Below are positions 32,929 through 44,400 of a stretch of DNA of 64,000 nucleotides, one piece after another. Position 1 is the first letter of the stretch. Each line of letters opens with the position of its first letter. The notes under the pieces are model-generated. The model searched no databases and was not told the origin of the DNA. It saw only the letters and a list, made by a program, of their open reading frames with translations. Origin of the DNA: Balanoglossus misakiensis (Eukaryota > Hemichordata); assembly GCA_040954595.2 (NCBI GenBank), contig CM082577.2, forward strand, positions 12,834,001 through 12,898,000, given 5' to 3'. The translations under genes and the position numbers were made by a program.

Positions 32929-35832
32929 TTACACCTTGGCCACCCTGTTGACTCGACTGTCTGATCTCAATTCCTGTTTGAGTTTCTCCCAGAAGAGCCT
33001 CCTGCCCATCTCATTCCTGGGCCACCTGATGTAGGTTTTTGTCAGTAAGATATTACGTAATATGCGAGGCATGACGTCATCAGGAACATCTTCCAGTGAT
33101 ACCATTACTATGATGTCTCGCTTCTCTTCAAAGAGGCAACTCTGCGCCATTCTCATTTCAAAGTAACACCACTCGCTTTGCGCAAAATGCGGAGACAGGA
33201 TCAACATCGTCTTGTGGCTGTTCTCTATACTGTCCAGAATGTTCTGGATGATATCGTTGCCGCCCATGAAATCCCGTTCATGAATACACAGTTTAAAGTT
33301 TGGCGGGTCGATATTCTCCAAATGGGGAACCAGGTCGTGAATAACCCAATCCCTGTCGTGTTCATTATAAACTACAAAGGCATCATACTGTTTCTCGGCC
33401 GGCTGGTCATCTTTATCAACTCGCCGATAACCTCCTCGTTTCAGTTTCATGAGGAAGTAACCGTAACGGATGTGCCAGTGAAATCGTTTGCAAAGTGCGA
33501 CACTTACTGAAACTAAAACAGTGACACCTAACAGCGGCAGTGAGATCATGAATGCTAAACTACATTCCAAGCCTAATTCGACCTCGTTCACGAACAAATT
33601 CTCTTTGCCTTCAGGTGACGCACATATCATTTGCTTCAGTTCACCGTAATCAGAATATGTCAACACTTGATCATCTTCCATCTGCCACTCACGAAATGCC
33701 TTCATTTTACAAGAGCAATCAAACGGATTCCCATAAATTTTCAGGGCTGCTAAGTTTGGCAACGATGTCAGCAGTTCTGGCGAGAAGACTGCAATTGAAT
33801 TTTCAGATAGATCTAATATCTTCAGCTTTGTAAGTTTGTATGGCGTGCCGTCAATGTAAGATATTTTGTTGTTTGGCACTCTCAGTTCCTCAAGGTTGAC
33901 ATAAACGTTCAAACTCGTAAAATTGATCTGGTTGAAATTGTTATTTGCCAGTTGGAGAACTTTGAGGGAATGGTGAGGCTGTAGCATTATCACGTCGGCA
34001 TCAAGTATGACTGCTTCTGTTGGTCTGATAAATGCGACACCGTCTACAACAAGTATTTTAAGGTACTTTAGTTGAAGATTTCTCGGGAATACTTGACTGA
34101 CAACCAACTGGCTACCGAGAATGCGCAGAGTCTCAAGATGTTGAACGTCTTGGAGATTGAAGTCTTTGGTCCCCAGTGTACTTAGAGTGAGCTCGGTGAG
34201 ATTGGAGAGATTTTGGAATGGGTGCTCCTCTGTGCTTTCATAGTACAGTTTATTAGCATGGAGGAGGAGTGATGTCAGCGAGGAGAGGGTCACAAATGCC
34301 TTGTTTGGCACTACTTTCAGGTCATTAAAGGACAAGTCTAACATCCGCAAGCTTGACAGGTGATAAAACGCCCTCGGGTGTATGGAATAGAACTTGTTGT
34401 GACTGAGGACGAGCGTGGCCAGTGAACGCAGGTTTGCGAGCGTGTTCCGGGGAATTTGTCCTGAATAGCGATTGTGACTGATGTCGAGATATCTCAGACT
34501 AGACACTTGTAACATTGCCTCCGTTAGTTCCTGGAAATCTTCAAAATCATTTCCCCGTAATATCAAGGTTGTTAACTTAAGCAATCCCTGGAATGAAAGT
34601 GGGGGAAGAGAACTGGGCTTACAGTAACACATCTTCAAAGATACGAGTTGTGGCAACCAGAAAAATGAATCCTCTTCTATGGTATCTATTAGGTTATAAG
34701 ATATGTCCAATTCAAGTAGGCTACTATTCGCTAGCCCCCGAAACAACATTTCTGTTATGTTGAATCTCTCCTCTGTTAATAGTATGTGGCCTAAGTGAAG
34801 AGTTTCAATTTTTGCCTTCAAAGTATCTTTAAACATATGGTCGAGCAACTGTATGCCAGTCAGTCCACCGACATCAATATATAGGAGTGCAACTTTGTCA
34901 AGATTAATTACAAGCGGGAGTTGTCCTTGATGTGGCGGAGAATAGTTCCAAAAGACATTGATTCGAAATATGCTCAGGTTTGCATTGGACAAGTCAAATG
35001 TTGGTACCGACGGCCCGTCTACGGACACCAGATCCAAGGACACTTCCTTTAGCCGCGGAAAGCTGGAAAATCTAACACTACAATCGCCTGTCACGTGATA
35101 CATCTGCTTCACTGTCATCTTTTCAATGTTTACCAGCGGTTCGAAGGACTCCATTGGTATACATTTGGTCTGATAGAAATCCAAATAAATCACTTTAAGG
35201 TTTACCAGGTCTTGAAATGTTGATCTGGTAAAGTCTGTTACTGAAGGCGGTGAGAAGAAGTCCTCCAGGTGGAGTTCTTCTAATCTTTGAAGGCCACGAA
35301 AGAGTGACGACATTGTTTGATTCGAAATGGGTCTTCGTAAAAGGCGTCCACATATTTTAAGTACGGATAGCTTGCTGAGTCTGGCGAACGGTTCCTGCTG
35401 CAGGTCTTCGATATTTCCTGTGCGAATGGTGAGAACTTCTAGCTTTGTTAGATATGCAAATGTTCCCTTACCGAAGGTAATGTAGCCATTGCCGGTAAAT
35501 TCCAAAGATCTGAGAGAGTGCAGTCCCTTGAATGCCTCGGCGTGAATGGAGAGATCACGTCCAAGGAACATGGTCAACTCCAGTAGTCCGTGAAGGGTTT
35601 CGAAGCAGCGCGGTGGAAAGTTGGCGATGTCATTGTGCGACAGGTCCAAGTGAGTCGCCGATGTTGGTAGGTTCCTGGGTACAGTCTTCATGTTCCGGTA
35701 GGTGCAGTCGACGCGTGTGTTGTTGTAAACCTTGCATGTCGGTTCGGATGCACACAAAGACACAGCACAGAACATTATCAACATGCATAGTGGAATAGCG
35801 CCGCTGATTACAAATCGAACGAGTTTCGCCAT
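32929..35832 (-). CDS. Toll-like receptor, complete, intronless
   Basis: 967 residues from ATG at 35832. Order: signal peptide (~1-28, hydrophobic ending CASEP), LRRNT (CxxxNNTRVDCTYRN), about 20 or more leucine-rich repeats (LxxLxLSxN type), LRRCT (NPFDCSCKMKAFREW…, ~700-757), one transmembrane helix (~758-780) and a TIR domain (~816-955). TIR box 1 is YDAFVVYNEHD, box 2 is RDFMGG, box 3 is FW (947-948). A single LRRCT just before the membrane is the vertebrate-like (sccTLR) layout, common in deuterostome invertebrate TLR expansions. Such receptors sense microbial ligands and signal through TIR adaptors. In box 2 the usual Pro of the BB loop (RDxxPG) is Gly857. The gene's 3' UTR is interrupted by element B. 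Ligand and orthology cannot be told from sequence alone. Confidence 0.95.
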   Translation of the reverse strand: MAKLVRFVISGAIPLCMLIMFCAVSLCASEPTCKVYNNTRVDCTYRNMKTVPRNLPTSATHLDLSHNDIANFPPRCFETLHGLLELTMFLGRDLSIHAEAFKGLHSLRSLEFTGNGYITFGKGTFAYLTKLEVLTIRTGNIEDLQQEPFARLSKLSVLKICGRLLRRPISNQTMSSLFRGLQRLEELHLEDFFSPPSVTDFTRSTFQDLVNLKVIYLDFYQTKCIPMESFEPLVNIEKMTVKQMYHVTGDCSVRFSSFPRLKEVSLDLVSVDGPSVPTFDLSNANLSIFRINVFWNYSPPHQGQLPLVINLDKVALLYIDVGGLTGIQLLDHMFKDTLKAKIETLHLGHILLTEERFNITEMLFRGLANSSLLELDISYNLIDTIEEDSFFWLPQLVSLKMCYCKPSSLPPLSFQGLLKLTTLILRGNDFEDFQELTEAMLQVSSLRYLDISHNRYSGQIPRNTLANLRSLATLVLSHNKFYSIHPRAFYHLSSLRMLDLSFNDLKVVPNKAFVTLSSLTSLLLHANKLYYESTEEHPFQNLSNLTELTLSTLGTKDFNLQDVQHLETLRILGSQLVVSQVFPRNLQLKYLKILVVDGVAFIRPTEAVILDADVIMLQPHHSLKVLQLANNNFNQINFTSLNVYVNLEELRVPNNKISYIDGTPYKLTKLKILDLSENSIAVFSPELLTSLPNLAALKIYGNPFDCSCKMKAFREWQMEDDQVLTYSDYGELKQMICASPEGKENLFVNEVELGLECSLAFMISLPLLGVTVLVSVSVALCKRFHWHIRYGYFLMKLKRGGYRRVDKDDQPAEKQYDAFVVYNEHDRDWVIHDLVPHLENIDPPNFKLCIHERDFMGGNDIIQNILDSIENSHKTMLILSPHFAQSEWCYFEMRMAQSCLFEEKRDIIVMVSLEDVPDDVMPRILRNILLTKTYIRWPRNEMGRRLFWEKLKQELRSDSRVNRVAKV

Positions 35833-37089
35833 TTTTGCCTCTACAAAAGTAGGGAGCCCAGTTCTCCTCTTGGTGCGGATGATAGTACAACTGTTTGTAG
35901 ATCTGGAAGTGTTGCCTCATTAATTTAAAGGGTTCTCAGATAACAGTCTGACCGTGTCAGCTTACTCACATACCGTTAGCATGCACGCCATCGAAACTAC
36001 ACAAGAACATGCGAGTCTGCATCATAGCTTTTTAATCGGAAATGCTTAAATACTCGTATCGTGGCATTCCAATTGATGTCAAAGAGTAGGATATCAATTC
36101 AGTCATCCGTATAGATGAACAGAGAATAGTTCACATGTGGGTCCAAGCATGCAAATGGCGTTATTTTCACATCACTTATATTCACTGGCACGTGTACACA
36201 TGTACTTGTCCGGTCCCAAGATAATGTCACATTTTGAAAGGTTCTGCCACACGTCTACTCTGTTGAATAAAAGAGAAGTCTGTTTTTTTTTGTCCTCAAT
36301 GACATTCAAGTCAGAATCCAAACGTATGTGACTCACGAGCATCACGAGCCTCGTATCATCCTGAACCACGTGCGTTCATGGCAACATCACTCAACATCTG
36401 TTTCTTTCAAAAGGTTTCGACAGCCATCCATGTTTTTTGTCATAGCTTTTATTGATTATAAATTACCCCCGCAACCTTCAGATTACGTCTGTAATTATGG
36501 TAAGTGTCTTAGCCACTGAAATTAACCTGTGGAATTTCTAATGGAAGCTGCTTCTTTGAAACAATTTAACACGGACACTCTATTTGTTCAAATGATTTAG
36601 GGGCCCCTGGCCGGCCCCATGTTTAATTTTAATTTTTCAGAATGTATAAATAGTATAGATACCGAAACAGTCGTATATTTTACTATCGTTTTAACATGCC
36701 TAATAATAGCTTACATGTATATTATTATAATATGCTTGGTGTGAATCTAGCTTGCTGATTGGCTGGAGCCGGGGTTTATATTCTCGACAAGAAGACCTAG
36801 TACATGTAGTACCTGGACCCTGAACAGTGAATAGTTTTTAAAAAAGTAACCGAAATAGAACACGTAGAAGAGAACGCACCTGAATAGAACGCACTTGCCA
36901 CATTCTATTGGCGGTGGCATAAAATCGCGTGACTTTAGAAATTCTAGAACGCGTTTGCACGAGCTCAGCTTGCGCGTTCTGGAACAGTGCGCGACGAGGC
37001 CCTTGAACTAGCATGAATTTTCCCCAACCAAACAACGGATTTGAAAAAATGAAATTGTTTATCTTTATCAAGCGAAATCATATTATAAT
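35833..37089. other. TLR upstream region, no other gene recognised
   Basis: Contains the presumed promoter and 5' UTR of the TLR gene (read on the - strand). No clear core promoter motif or second gene was found; ORFs are under 100 codons. Confidence 0.5.
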
Positions 37090-37274
37090 GAGGTTATAAA
37101 CGGTGCGCTCGGGTATTTGGTACGGATATAAGACCTCTCAGGTGAAAATTAGCATATTTGGGTGAAATAATCACCTCGCTACGCTCGGTGATTATTTCCC
37201 GCCAAATATGCTAATTTTCACCTGCGAGGTCTTATATCCGCAACCAAATACCCTCGCTAGCCGTTTATAACCTC
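37090..37274. mobile_element. MITE: 185 bp near-perfect palindrome with TAAT flanks
   Basis: Starts GAGGTTATAAACGG and ends with its inverse CCGTTTATAACCTC. The two arms (~85 bp) pair almost completely around a short centre near CTCGCTACGCTCG. TAAT flanks both ends (37086-37089 and 37275-37278), a plausible target-site duplication. No coding capacity. Confidence 0.8.
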
Positions 37275-38707
37275 TAATTATTTCATGGTAGGTAGTAAGT
37301 TGCTAAAACTAGAACTGGGTGCGGTGAGTCTCAACCGTCTGACAAACTCGGAACTAAGAACTCGCAACCAAGGAATCTCCTTGAGGAGAAAAATATATCA
37401 TTCAATTGTCGAACCTTACATACGTCAGTCTATATAGTTAACTGTAACACGATGGCAGCAGCCGTTTGAATAACCATTGGCAAGGCTTTTGCTGCATTAC
37501 AATGTTGTAGGACAAAAACTAAGTGGGTTTGGCTGTGCCTTGGCGCGCATGAAAATCTGGCATGATCAGACTCTCAGAGGATGCGTATAAAAACAGCGAT
37601 AAATATGTTGGTCGGATGCATCTGTTTAATACCACAGGCCTAACAATGGCTATTTCCATGCATGGTTGGCATAGGAGCCACAGTAGCGAAACTTAAGTAG
37701 CTTAAAGGGTCTATGTCATGCCAGTACCAACAACACGTAAAATCACTCTTTGAGTGTTGAAGTCGCGGTATATATGTTGCCGTCTAGAATATCACCGGGT
37801 ACACCAAAAGGTATTTCGACTTTAACAACAGAAAATAACAGTTTAATGAATTTCGTAATTGGCTGCTGACCTTTACCCTTTCATGAAATTTCTAGGCCCT
37901 TGTTCTTCAAAATAACACCACTTACTACTTTGGCGGAAACAAATAACCTCGGGGGGGGGGGGTCAAATATAAAAGTTACTGTGTTCCATCACTGAAGGCA
38001 CAGTCTACTTAAGAGGGCTTTAAAAACTACTAACCAAATAATTAAATTCTCTATTTCCCATACAGTGGCGTGACGGACTTGCTTTACGAAACTATTTTCT
38101 TGAGTACAAATGTACAGACATACTAATTATGAAAGGACTCATCACATAGCAAAATCAATGCGCGTTTTAGGCTTCCGCCTTGTTTTCTCCGGTCTTGAGT
38201 CTCCTTGCGCATACAATTATACTTGTCAGTGAATATTACAGCATCTTGTGGCGACCAAGGTATCTGTATAGACAGTGAGTAAACTCTAGGCTACTTGATA
38301 TTATATGAACGATTTCTTCATAAATACTTTAGACCATTGACATATACTGCATTATGTGCAACACAATCCCATATGCTATATTTGTCACATTTCTCCGGGG
38401 TGTTAAGATGGATTGAATTATGGCTATGGCTGATTTAATTATGCTTGTTTGTTGATTTAATTATACTGACACAATCCTGAAAGCAATTATCTGACAGGTA
38501 ACAGTAAGAACCACTTTTGTCTCGCCCGCGTGGCAGTGGTGGTCTAAATGAGGGAAATGACTATTTTAGTATTGTGATGATTGGAAGCGAGGCCTATACA
38601 TTTCGCAGTCTCTCGTGTGATTCGAATGCAGTTTCATACAAAACGTTTAATTTTTCTGTCTTTCGTTGCGGACCATGAGTACGATTTAAAGCTCTGAGGA
38701 TTGAGTT
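37275..38707. other. No gene recognised
   Basis: AT-rich intergenic DNA with a G11-G12 run near 37950. No supported ORF. Confidence 0.5.
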
Positions 38708-38824
38708 ATTCTCTGTCTTGGTATAGTGGTTATACGTCGCGTGTGTTTCGCATCAGCCTCCAGGCTTCGAGTTGTCTATATCCAGACTGCGGTGTGGAAT
38801 CTAAAACACACTGCGGTCTGGATA
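38708..38824 (+). repeat. tRNA-derived SINE head or degenerate tRNA-like sequence plus hairpin
   Basis: An A-box-like TGGTATAGTGG (38719-38729) and a B-box-like GGCTTCGAGT (38763-38772) are 33 nt apart, the right spacing for a pol III internal promoter. The 5' half resembles tRNA-His/Asp (GTATAGTGGTTA). Acceptor and T stems do not pair well, so it is not a functional tRNA. An imperfect inverted repeat follows at 38779-38796/38807-38824. A related AAAACACACTG-containing segment recurs near 39088. Confidence 0.4.
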
Positions 38825-40794
38825 CCAAGCTACCCTTGTCTTTATTGCGTACGTTTGCAAGTACCATTATTAACTCAATGACGCCCAGATTAGCCAGTCC
38901 AACACCAGCCCGATAATCTCTGAAGTACCATACGTAGTCACTCAGAAAATGAAAATGCATTTGCACAAGCAATTAATGCTAATTATTGTCCAACGATTAG
39001 CAACGGCCGGGTCATTGCTCCGGCCAATCAGTAGTGTGTTTCGGCGAGAGTAGACTGTGTGTCTAGACCCTGTGTGTGAGTATATCTAAAACACACTGGA
39101 GTATATGGATGCCAGACTAGGTATTCTCTTGATCCAGGACCCTCCCGGATCCACTCGCTCAGTTTTTGTCCTACAATGTTCTAATTTGCAGTGCATTGTA
39201 CATAGTTCGTGGAGTGATCATTTCAACTGCCGCTGCCATCGTGTGATAGCAAACCACTCAGACTAAAGTGTGTAAGGTCCGTTAAAGTATAATTTTTCCT
39301 GTAAACAGGAGACCCCTTGGTTGCGGTTCAGTGCTGAAGCTGTTGCAGCTCCGACCTTTGACAGACTTTCACGTACAGTTCAGCATGAAATCAATAAGCT
39401 ATTGTTAGGCCTTGGAAAGCCCTGAATAGTACAGTTTAAGACTGTTTTTGTATCCATACGGGTTTGTGTTTATACTTAGAAAAAAAAGTAAAATTAAACA
39501 GGGCCCGACGTCCGTTGGAAAATTTATAGGGCATTGTAAATGTCACACAGGAGCAGGCTTCTATGGAAAATGAATTTAATTAAACTTCCCAGTCCAGTGC
39601 TGCTTGTGGCCCAAAAGTTGGACTACTTTCTGCATACCAGTATTCTATAGCGCGTATTAATTTTGCTTACGTGACGCGTCTTTTGAGTGCTCATTTTATT
39701 TATATACCGAATACAAATTCGCCACGAAGGTAAACACGAGCGAAGCTACATTCCATACATACAAATAGAGCATTGGTAAGCAGTTATTTTTTTAACTTTT
39801 TAGTATATAGAATGTTTGATGATTGAATACAGAAACGTTTTAAAGCTTTTATCTACAATACATTGTTGTTTCAGAACTAGACACCATTAGTATGAACGCA
39901 TCGCGAAAGCATTATGATCCTGACCAGTGTGCTCAAACTCAAATGTGGTAACAAGTTGTGAAAACTCGCCATTCCTTTCCGTTTTGTGTAGTCTATTACT
40001 GCACGTTGTCTGCCCATGCACGTGCCCGCGTGTACACTGTACTTCTTTGTGCTGTTGAGGTCATGAGGTTCGGTCTACCTCACGCATGCTACGTCTAACA
40101 GTTTTGTTGATGACTTGCATGCTTACTCCTGGGGTCAAAATCCGCGTTTCTCTTAAGCGACAGTCTTTAAATTCTGCCACCGTCCATCCACAAATGCACA
40201 CGTTGGGTGCCATTGTTCTTGAACCATGTGAACGTTGTACTAAAATCGAACCCCCGCTCACCCCGATGGTTCTGCGCCATAAGCAAACTTTGCATTCTTG
40301 GCATGTGCGGCTTGTCTGTGATCCGCACAGAGGCATTCTCAATACACGCGTTGTCACTTTACTTGGGGGCAATATTGTGAAACATCGACGGCCACGTATG
40401 TGTACTAGAAATTGACGTTGACTTCATATGTGGTTGGTACTCACTCCTATATAGTTGCTACCCTGTGAAGTTTGAATATGTGAGCCAGGAGCAAAAGTCT
40501 AACCATGCATAAATCATATCAGCCTTCACAGTTCGTAACAGCCAGTGCTGCCTATTCATTATAACATCTCACCCGTACCTGGACTCCTTTTATGCTATTG
40601 TGGTCAGGTCGACCTCACAGTTTTGTAGGTAACCCGTCAGCCCAATAGAACAATTCGCCATAGCCTCTGCACATGAACTGTGCCGTTCAGAAGTTATTTT
40701 CGCAAGTGACGCTATGTATTCTGCGGCAGTGGGGCTACTTTCATCTGCACAGCAAGTGAAACACGGCAGGATTCTTCACATCACTTCACGTCTG
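38825..40794. other. No gene recognised
   Basis: Intergenic. Overlapping ORFs of ~103-109 codons at 40061-40415 on both strands have no coherent domain and are probably chance. Confidence 0.45.
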
Positions 40795-41245
40795 GCTTGG
40801 CTTGCTTTGATCTGAGCTGGTTTGAAGTTTTTTGTTTAGTTTGGCTTGGCTTGCTTGGGTCTGGTCTCGTTTGGCTTTTGGTTTTGTTCGGTCTGGTCTG
40901 GACTTGTTTTTTGTTGTTTTTTGGACTTGTTTGTTTTTTGGTCTAGTTTGTTCTGGTTTTGTCTGGTCTGGTTTGACTTGTTTTGGTCTGATGTGGTTTG
41001 GTTTGGTTTGGTTTGGTTTAGTTTGTTCTGGTTTGTTCTTGTCTGGTCTGGTTTCATTTTTTTGGTATTGCTTAGCTTGGCTTGGTTAGGTCTGGTCTCA
41101 GTTGACTTGGTTTGCAATTGGCTTTTGGTTTGGTTTGGTTTGGTTTGGTCTGGACTGGTTATGTCTTGTTGGTTTGGTATGGTTTGGTTTAGTTTTTTGG
41201 TTTGGTCTGATCAGGTTTGGCTTGGTTTGGACAGGTCTGGAGTTT
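40795..41245. repeat. Degenerate (GGTTT/GGTCT)n pentanucleotide satellite
   Basis: About 450 bp of GGTTT, GGCTT and GGTCT units, strongly strand-biased for G and T. The phase is irregular, so overlapping ORFs here are artefacts. Confidence 0.85.
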
Positions 41246-41480
41246 TATCTGCCATTCAAAAATGCTTAACGCAAAGAAGTATATGTACGTATCTGTAGTT
41301 AAAAGATTTGTAGGACGCCAGTCTTCAGACGAACCCGGTTCACTTTTCTCATGTGCCATGAATTACCATGAATTCAACTGGCACTAGCAGGATTGGCCGC
41401 ACTACTGTGCCATTCGAATATTTCTAAATTCGTCCCAATTTGTCTATTGCAGCCGCAACGATAACAGCCAAACTCGAACA

Positions 41481-44400
41481 ATGAATATGAAGACGAGTAC
41501 TTTCGTTCTCCTACTGGGCATTGCTCTCGTTATCTCGCTGTTCACCACTGACTGCGAGGCCTATTCCCGCAAAGGAAAGGTGGAGGCAGTTCGTGAAAAA
41601 TTTCGCCGAAAAATCGCGTAAGTCATGTCGCTTGCAAATCGAATTCTAATACATTGAATTGCAGTGACGGTTGCTGTGTTTGGCTAGTTTGTTTTCTTCT
41701 TCAGTATGCATGCAATATGTGCAGAAACACAACAGCAAAAAAGAACTGGCCCATTAGCGTGTTTGGATAAAACCCACGGCAGAGATACCCAACGAAGTTG
41801 ATCAACATTGACCAGCGATTTCTGGCTACCTGAAACAGGTTTCGACTTCACGGTAGGGGTCAAATCATACTACATATAATAAGTACACTCTGGGTAAAAG
41901 GTCGACAACTCACTGTAGAAAGAGTTTGAAGAAATGACATGTTAACTTCCTTATAGTGCGGTATGGTATGTCATGAAAAACAGCTCCCGTAGGATTGTTG
42001 TGCTAAAATTGATTTTTTTGCTGTTTTGGCTTCTATGGGGACCCAACTATCCGAAAATGATGGGGTGCAATTTTAAGGGCCCCTCCATCATATTTTTCTG
42101 GGCGGGGGGTACTTCCGTTTTGTGGTATGATGTGTATTCCCGTTGGATTTTTGTGCGAAAATTGATTTTATTGCTGCTTTGGCTTCTATGGGGACCCAAC
42201 TACCCAAAAATGATGGGGTGCAATTTTTAGGGCCCCTCCATCATATTTTTCTTGGGGGGTACTTCCGTTTTGTGGTATGATATGTATTCCCGTAGGATTT
42301 TTGTGCTAAAATTGATTGTTTTTGCTGCTTTGGCTTCAATGGGGACCCAACTACCCGAAAATGATGGGGTGCAATTTTTAGGGCCCCTCCATCACTTTTT
42401 TTCTGGGAGGGTACTCCCGTTTTGGCCTCCCCGAAGATATTTATTCACATATCTACTCCATTTTCGTACAATTTTCTGCTAAAGATTTGTTTTGATGTTT
42501 TGACTTAAATGGGCACCCACCTGGTCACAAAAGATCAATTTTAGGGCCCCTCTATTACATTTGTGGGAGGGGGGCACTTCCATTTCGACAATCTTAATGG
42601 TATTTATTCACCTATTTCCTGTATTCTCGTAGGATTTTTTGCTGATAGTTATTTGTTTTGTTTGCTGTTTTGGTTTCAATGATGAATAAACACCCCCAAA
42701 AAGATGGAAATCAATTTGTTGGACCCCTCCATCACATTTTCTTGCAGGGGGAATACTTTAGTTTTAGCAGCCCTGGAGATATTTGTTCATTGATCTAACC
42801 TTCATAGTGTGACGTGTGTATTTATAAAGGATTTCTTCCAATTTCCGTTTTTTTGTTTCAACTTCTATGGGGACCTAACTGCTCAAAAATGAGGGAGGTC
42901 AAATTTTAGGGCCCCTCCACATTTTGGGAATCTCAAATATTAGACGGTTTATGGGGTAAACATATCAGTTACCTACATTTGTATCAGTTGTCACATATAC
43001 TACAGCGCTGTCTTAGTTTTATAAATATACTTAGTTGAATTATGACTCTAACAAATCAACCACAAATATCTCTCTGATTTGGACTAATATACCTCCCCTC
43101 CATAATATACCTCCCCTCACCTAGGACCGCCACCCAACTCATCACCACACTCATGTTTTCTATGGTTTACAAAAGTATAATATACTAGGCTATACCAAAT
43201 AGTATAATATATTAGGGTCAATTAGTGAAAGTCTGTGTAGATGTGAACTTTTTCGTTAAGAGTTGTTTATTCTTTCGTAGCACAATCAATGTCTGAGATA
43301 TTTAGCATTGTACTAAAATTCTCACCGATATCAGTCTGTGCAAAAACTCTGAAGTACGTTTTAGTTCAACACTTGTTTTTTTGGGTATTAAAACGATATT
43401 CAGTTGAACTCATTTCAAAGTTAAATACTGTCGTAAATAAAGCCTGTGAAGTACATGTCAGTTGAAGTATTGTCTATTTTAAAGCAGTATTTTCAAAATG
43501 TTCATGCCAATAGCGTAATAGTGCTGTAAAAAGCGCTTGAATTATGTCTTACTTCTAAAACTTGTTTTGGTAAACATTAACAATATCAAATTTGGCTCAT
43601 TTTGTAGCTCAATACTACTGAAAATAAAACAAGTCTGTGAACTACATCTCAGTTTTATTACTAAATACATATTGGCTATTTTCTTAGCACCGTAAGCCGC
43701 GTTTTACGTTCCAGATCGATAGCTATTTGGACATTTTGCAATAAACTACAGAATTAATATGTCAGATAAAAACAAGATTTGCGTGATCTGTGAAAAGGGT
43801 GCCACCCCTTCATCACAATGAGGGATAAATCATACGCAACAAATTGTCCTGAACTTCCACCAATCGAAAAGAATGGATGGAAATCGGAGAATGGCGTGTT
43901 TTATCCAGTAAAATGTCTTGCTCTCCCTGCACCAAAGCCAGTACTAGAGCTTATCAAATGTGGCTGCAAAGCAGGTTGTAGGGGACGTTGCAGTTGCTCA
44001 AAAAATGATTTACCATGTACTCCCCTCTGCAAATGCTATGGTGGAGACTGAAAACCAATTAAGGGAAAATGTTCTTGAAGATAACGACACTGACGATGAG
44101 TAGATCAAACAGAACTGGTTTTTGTGAAAATGATGATTGAGAATACCAAGATATCAGAAAAGAATCGTTATGCTTCTTGGGTTGTTTATTGCACCTTCCG
44201 TGGTAGGGAGGGTGCCTCAAGGGTTCATTTTATGAGATGGGACTGTAGCTCGGAAAATAAACTAAAATACACATTATGTACTTTATTATATATAAAGGAG
44301 TTTTAATTTACCTTGGTATACTAAATTTAGAATAAACGAAAAAATCTACGATTAAAAAACAACTGTTACAACGGGTTGGCGAAAACAAATATAGAGACCC

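Noticed and set aside
38708-38790. Functional tRNA gene
   Set aside because: Internal promoter boxes are present but acceptor and T stems do not pair; treated as a SINE or pseudo-tRNA.
40061-40415. Overlapping ~105-codon ORFs, the - strand one with CQECKVC, considered as a transposase zinc motif
   Set aside because: Residue order does not fit piggyBac or other known transposase ends, and no neighbouring frame supports a longer gene.
40832-41298. 150-codon ORF rich in F, W, G, L and V
   Set aside because: Produced by a degenerate GGTTT satellite.
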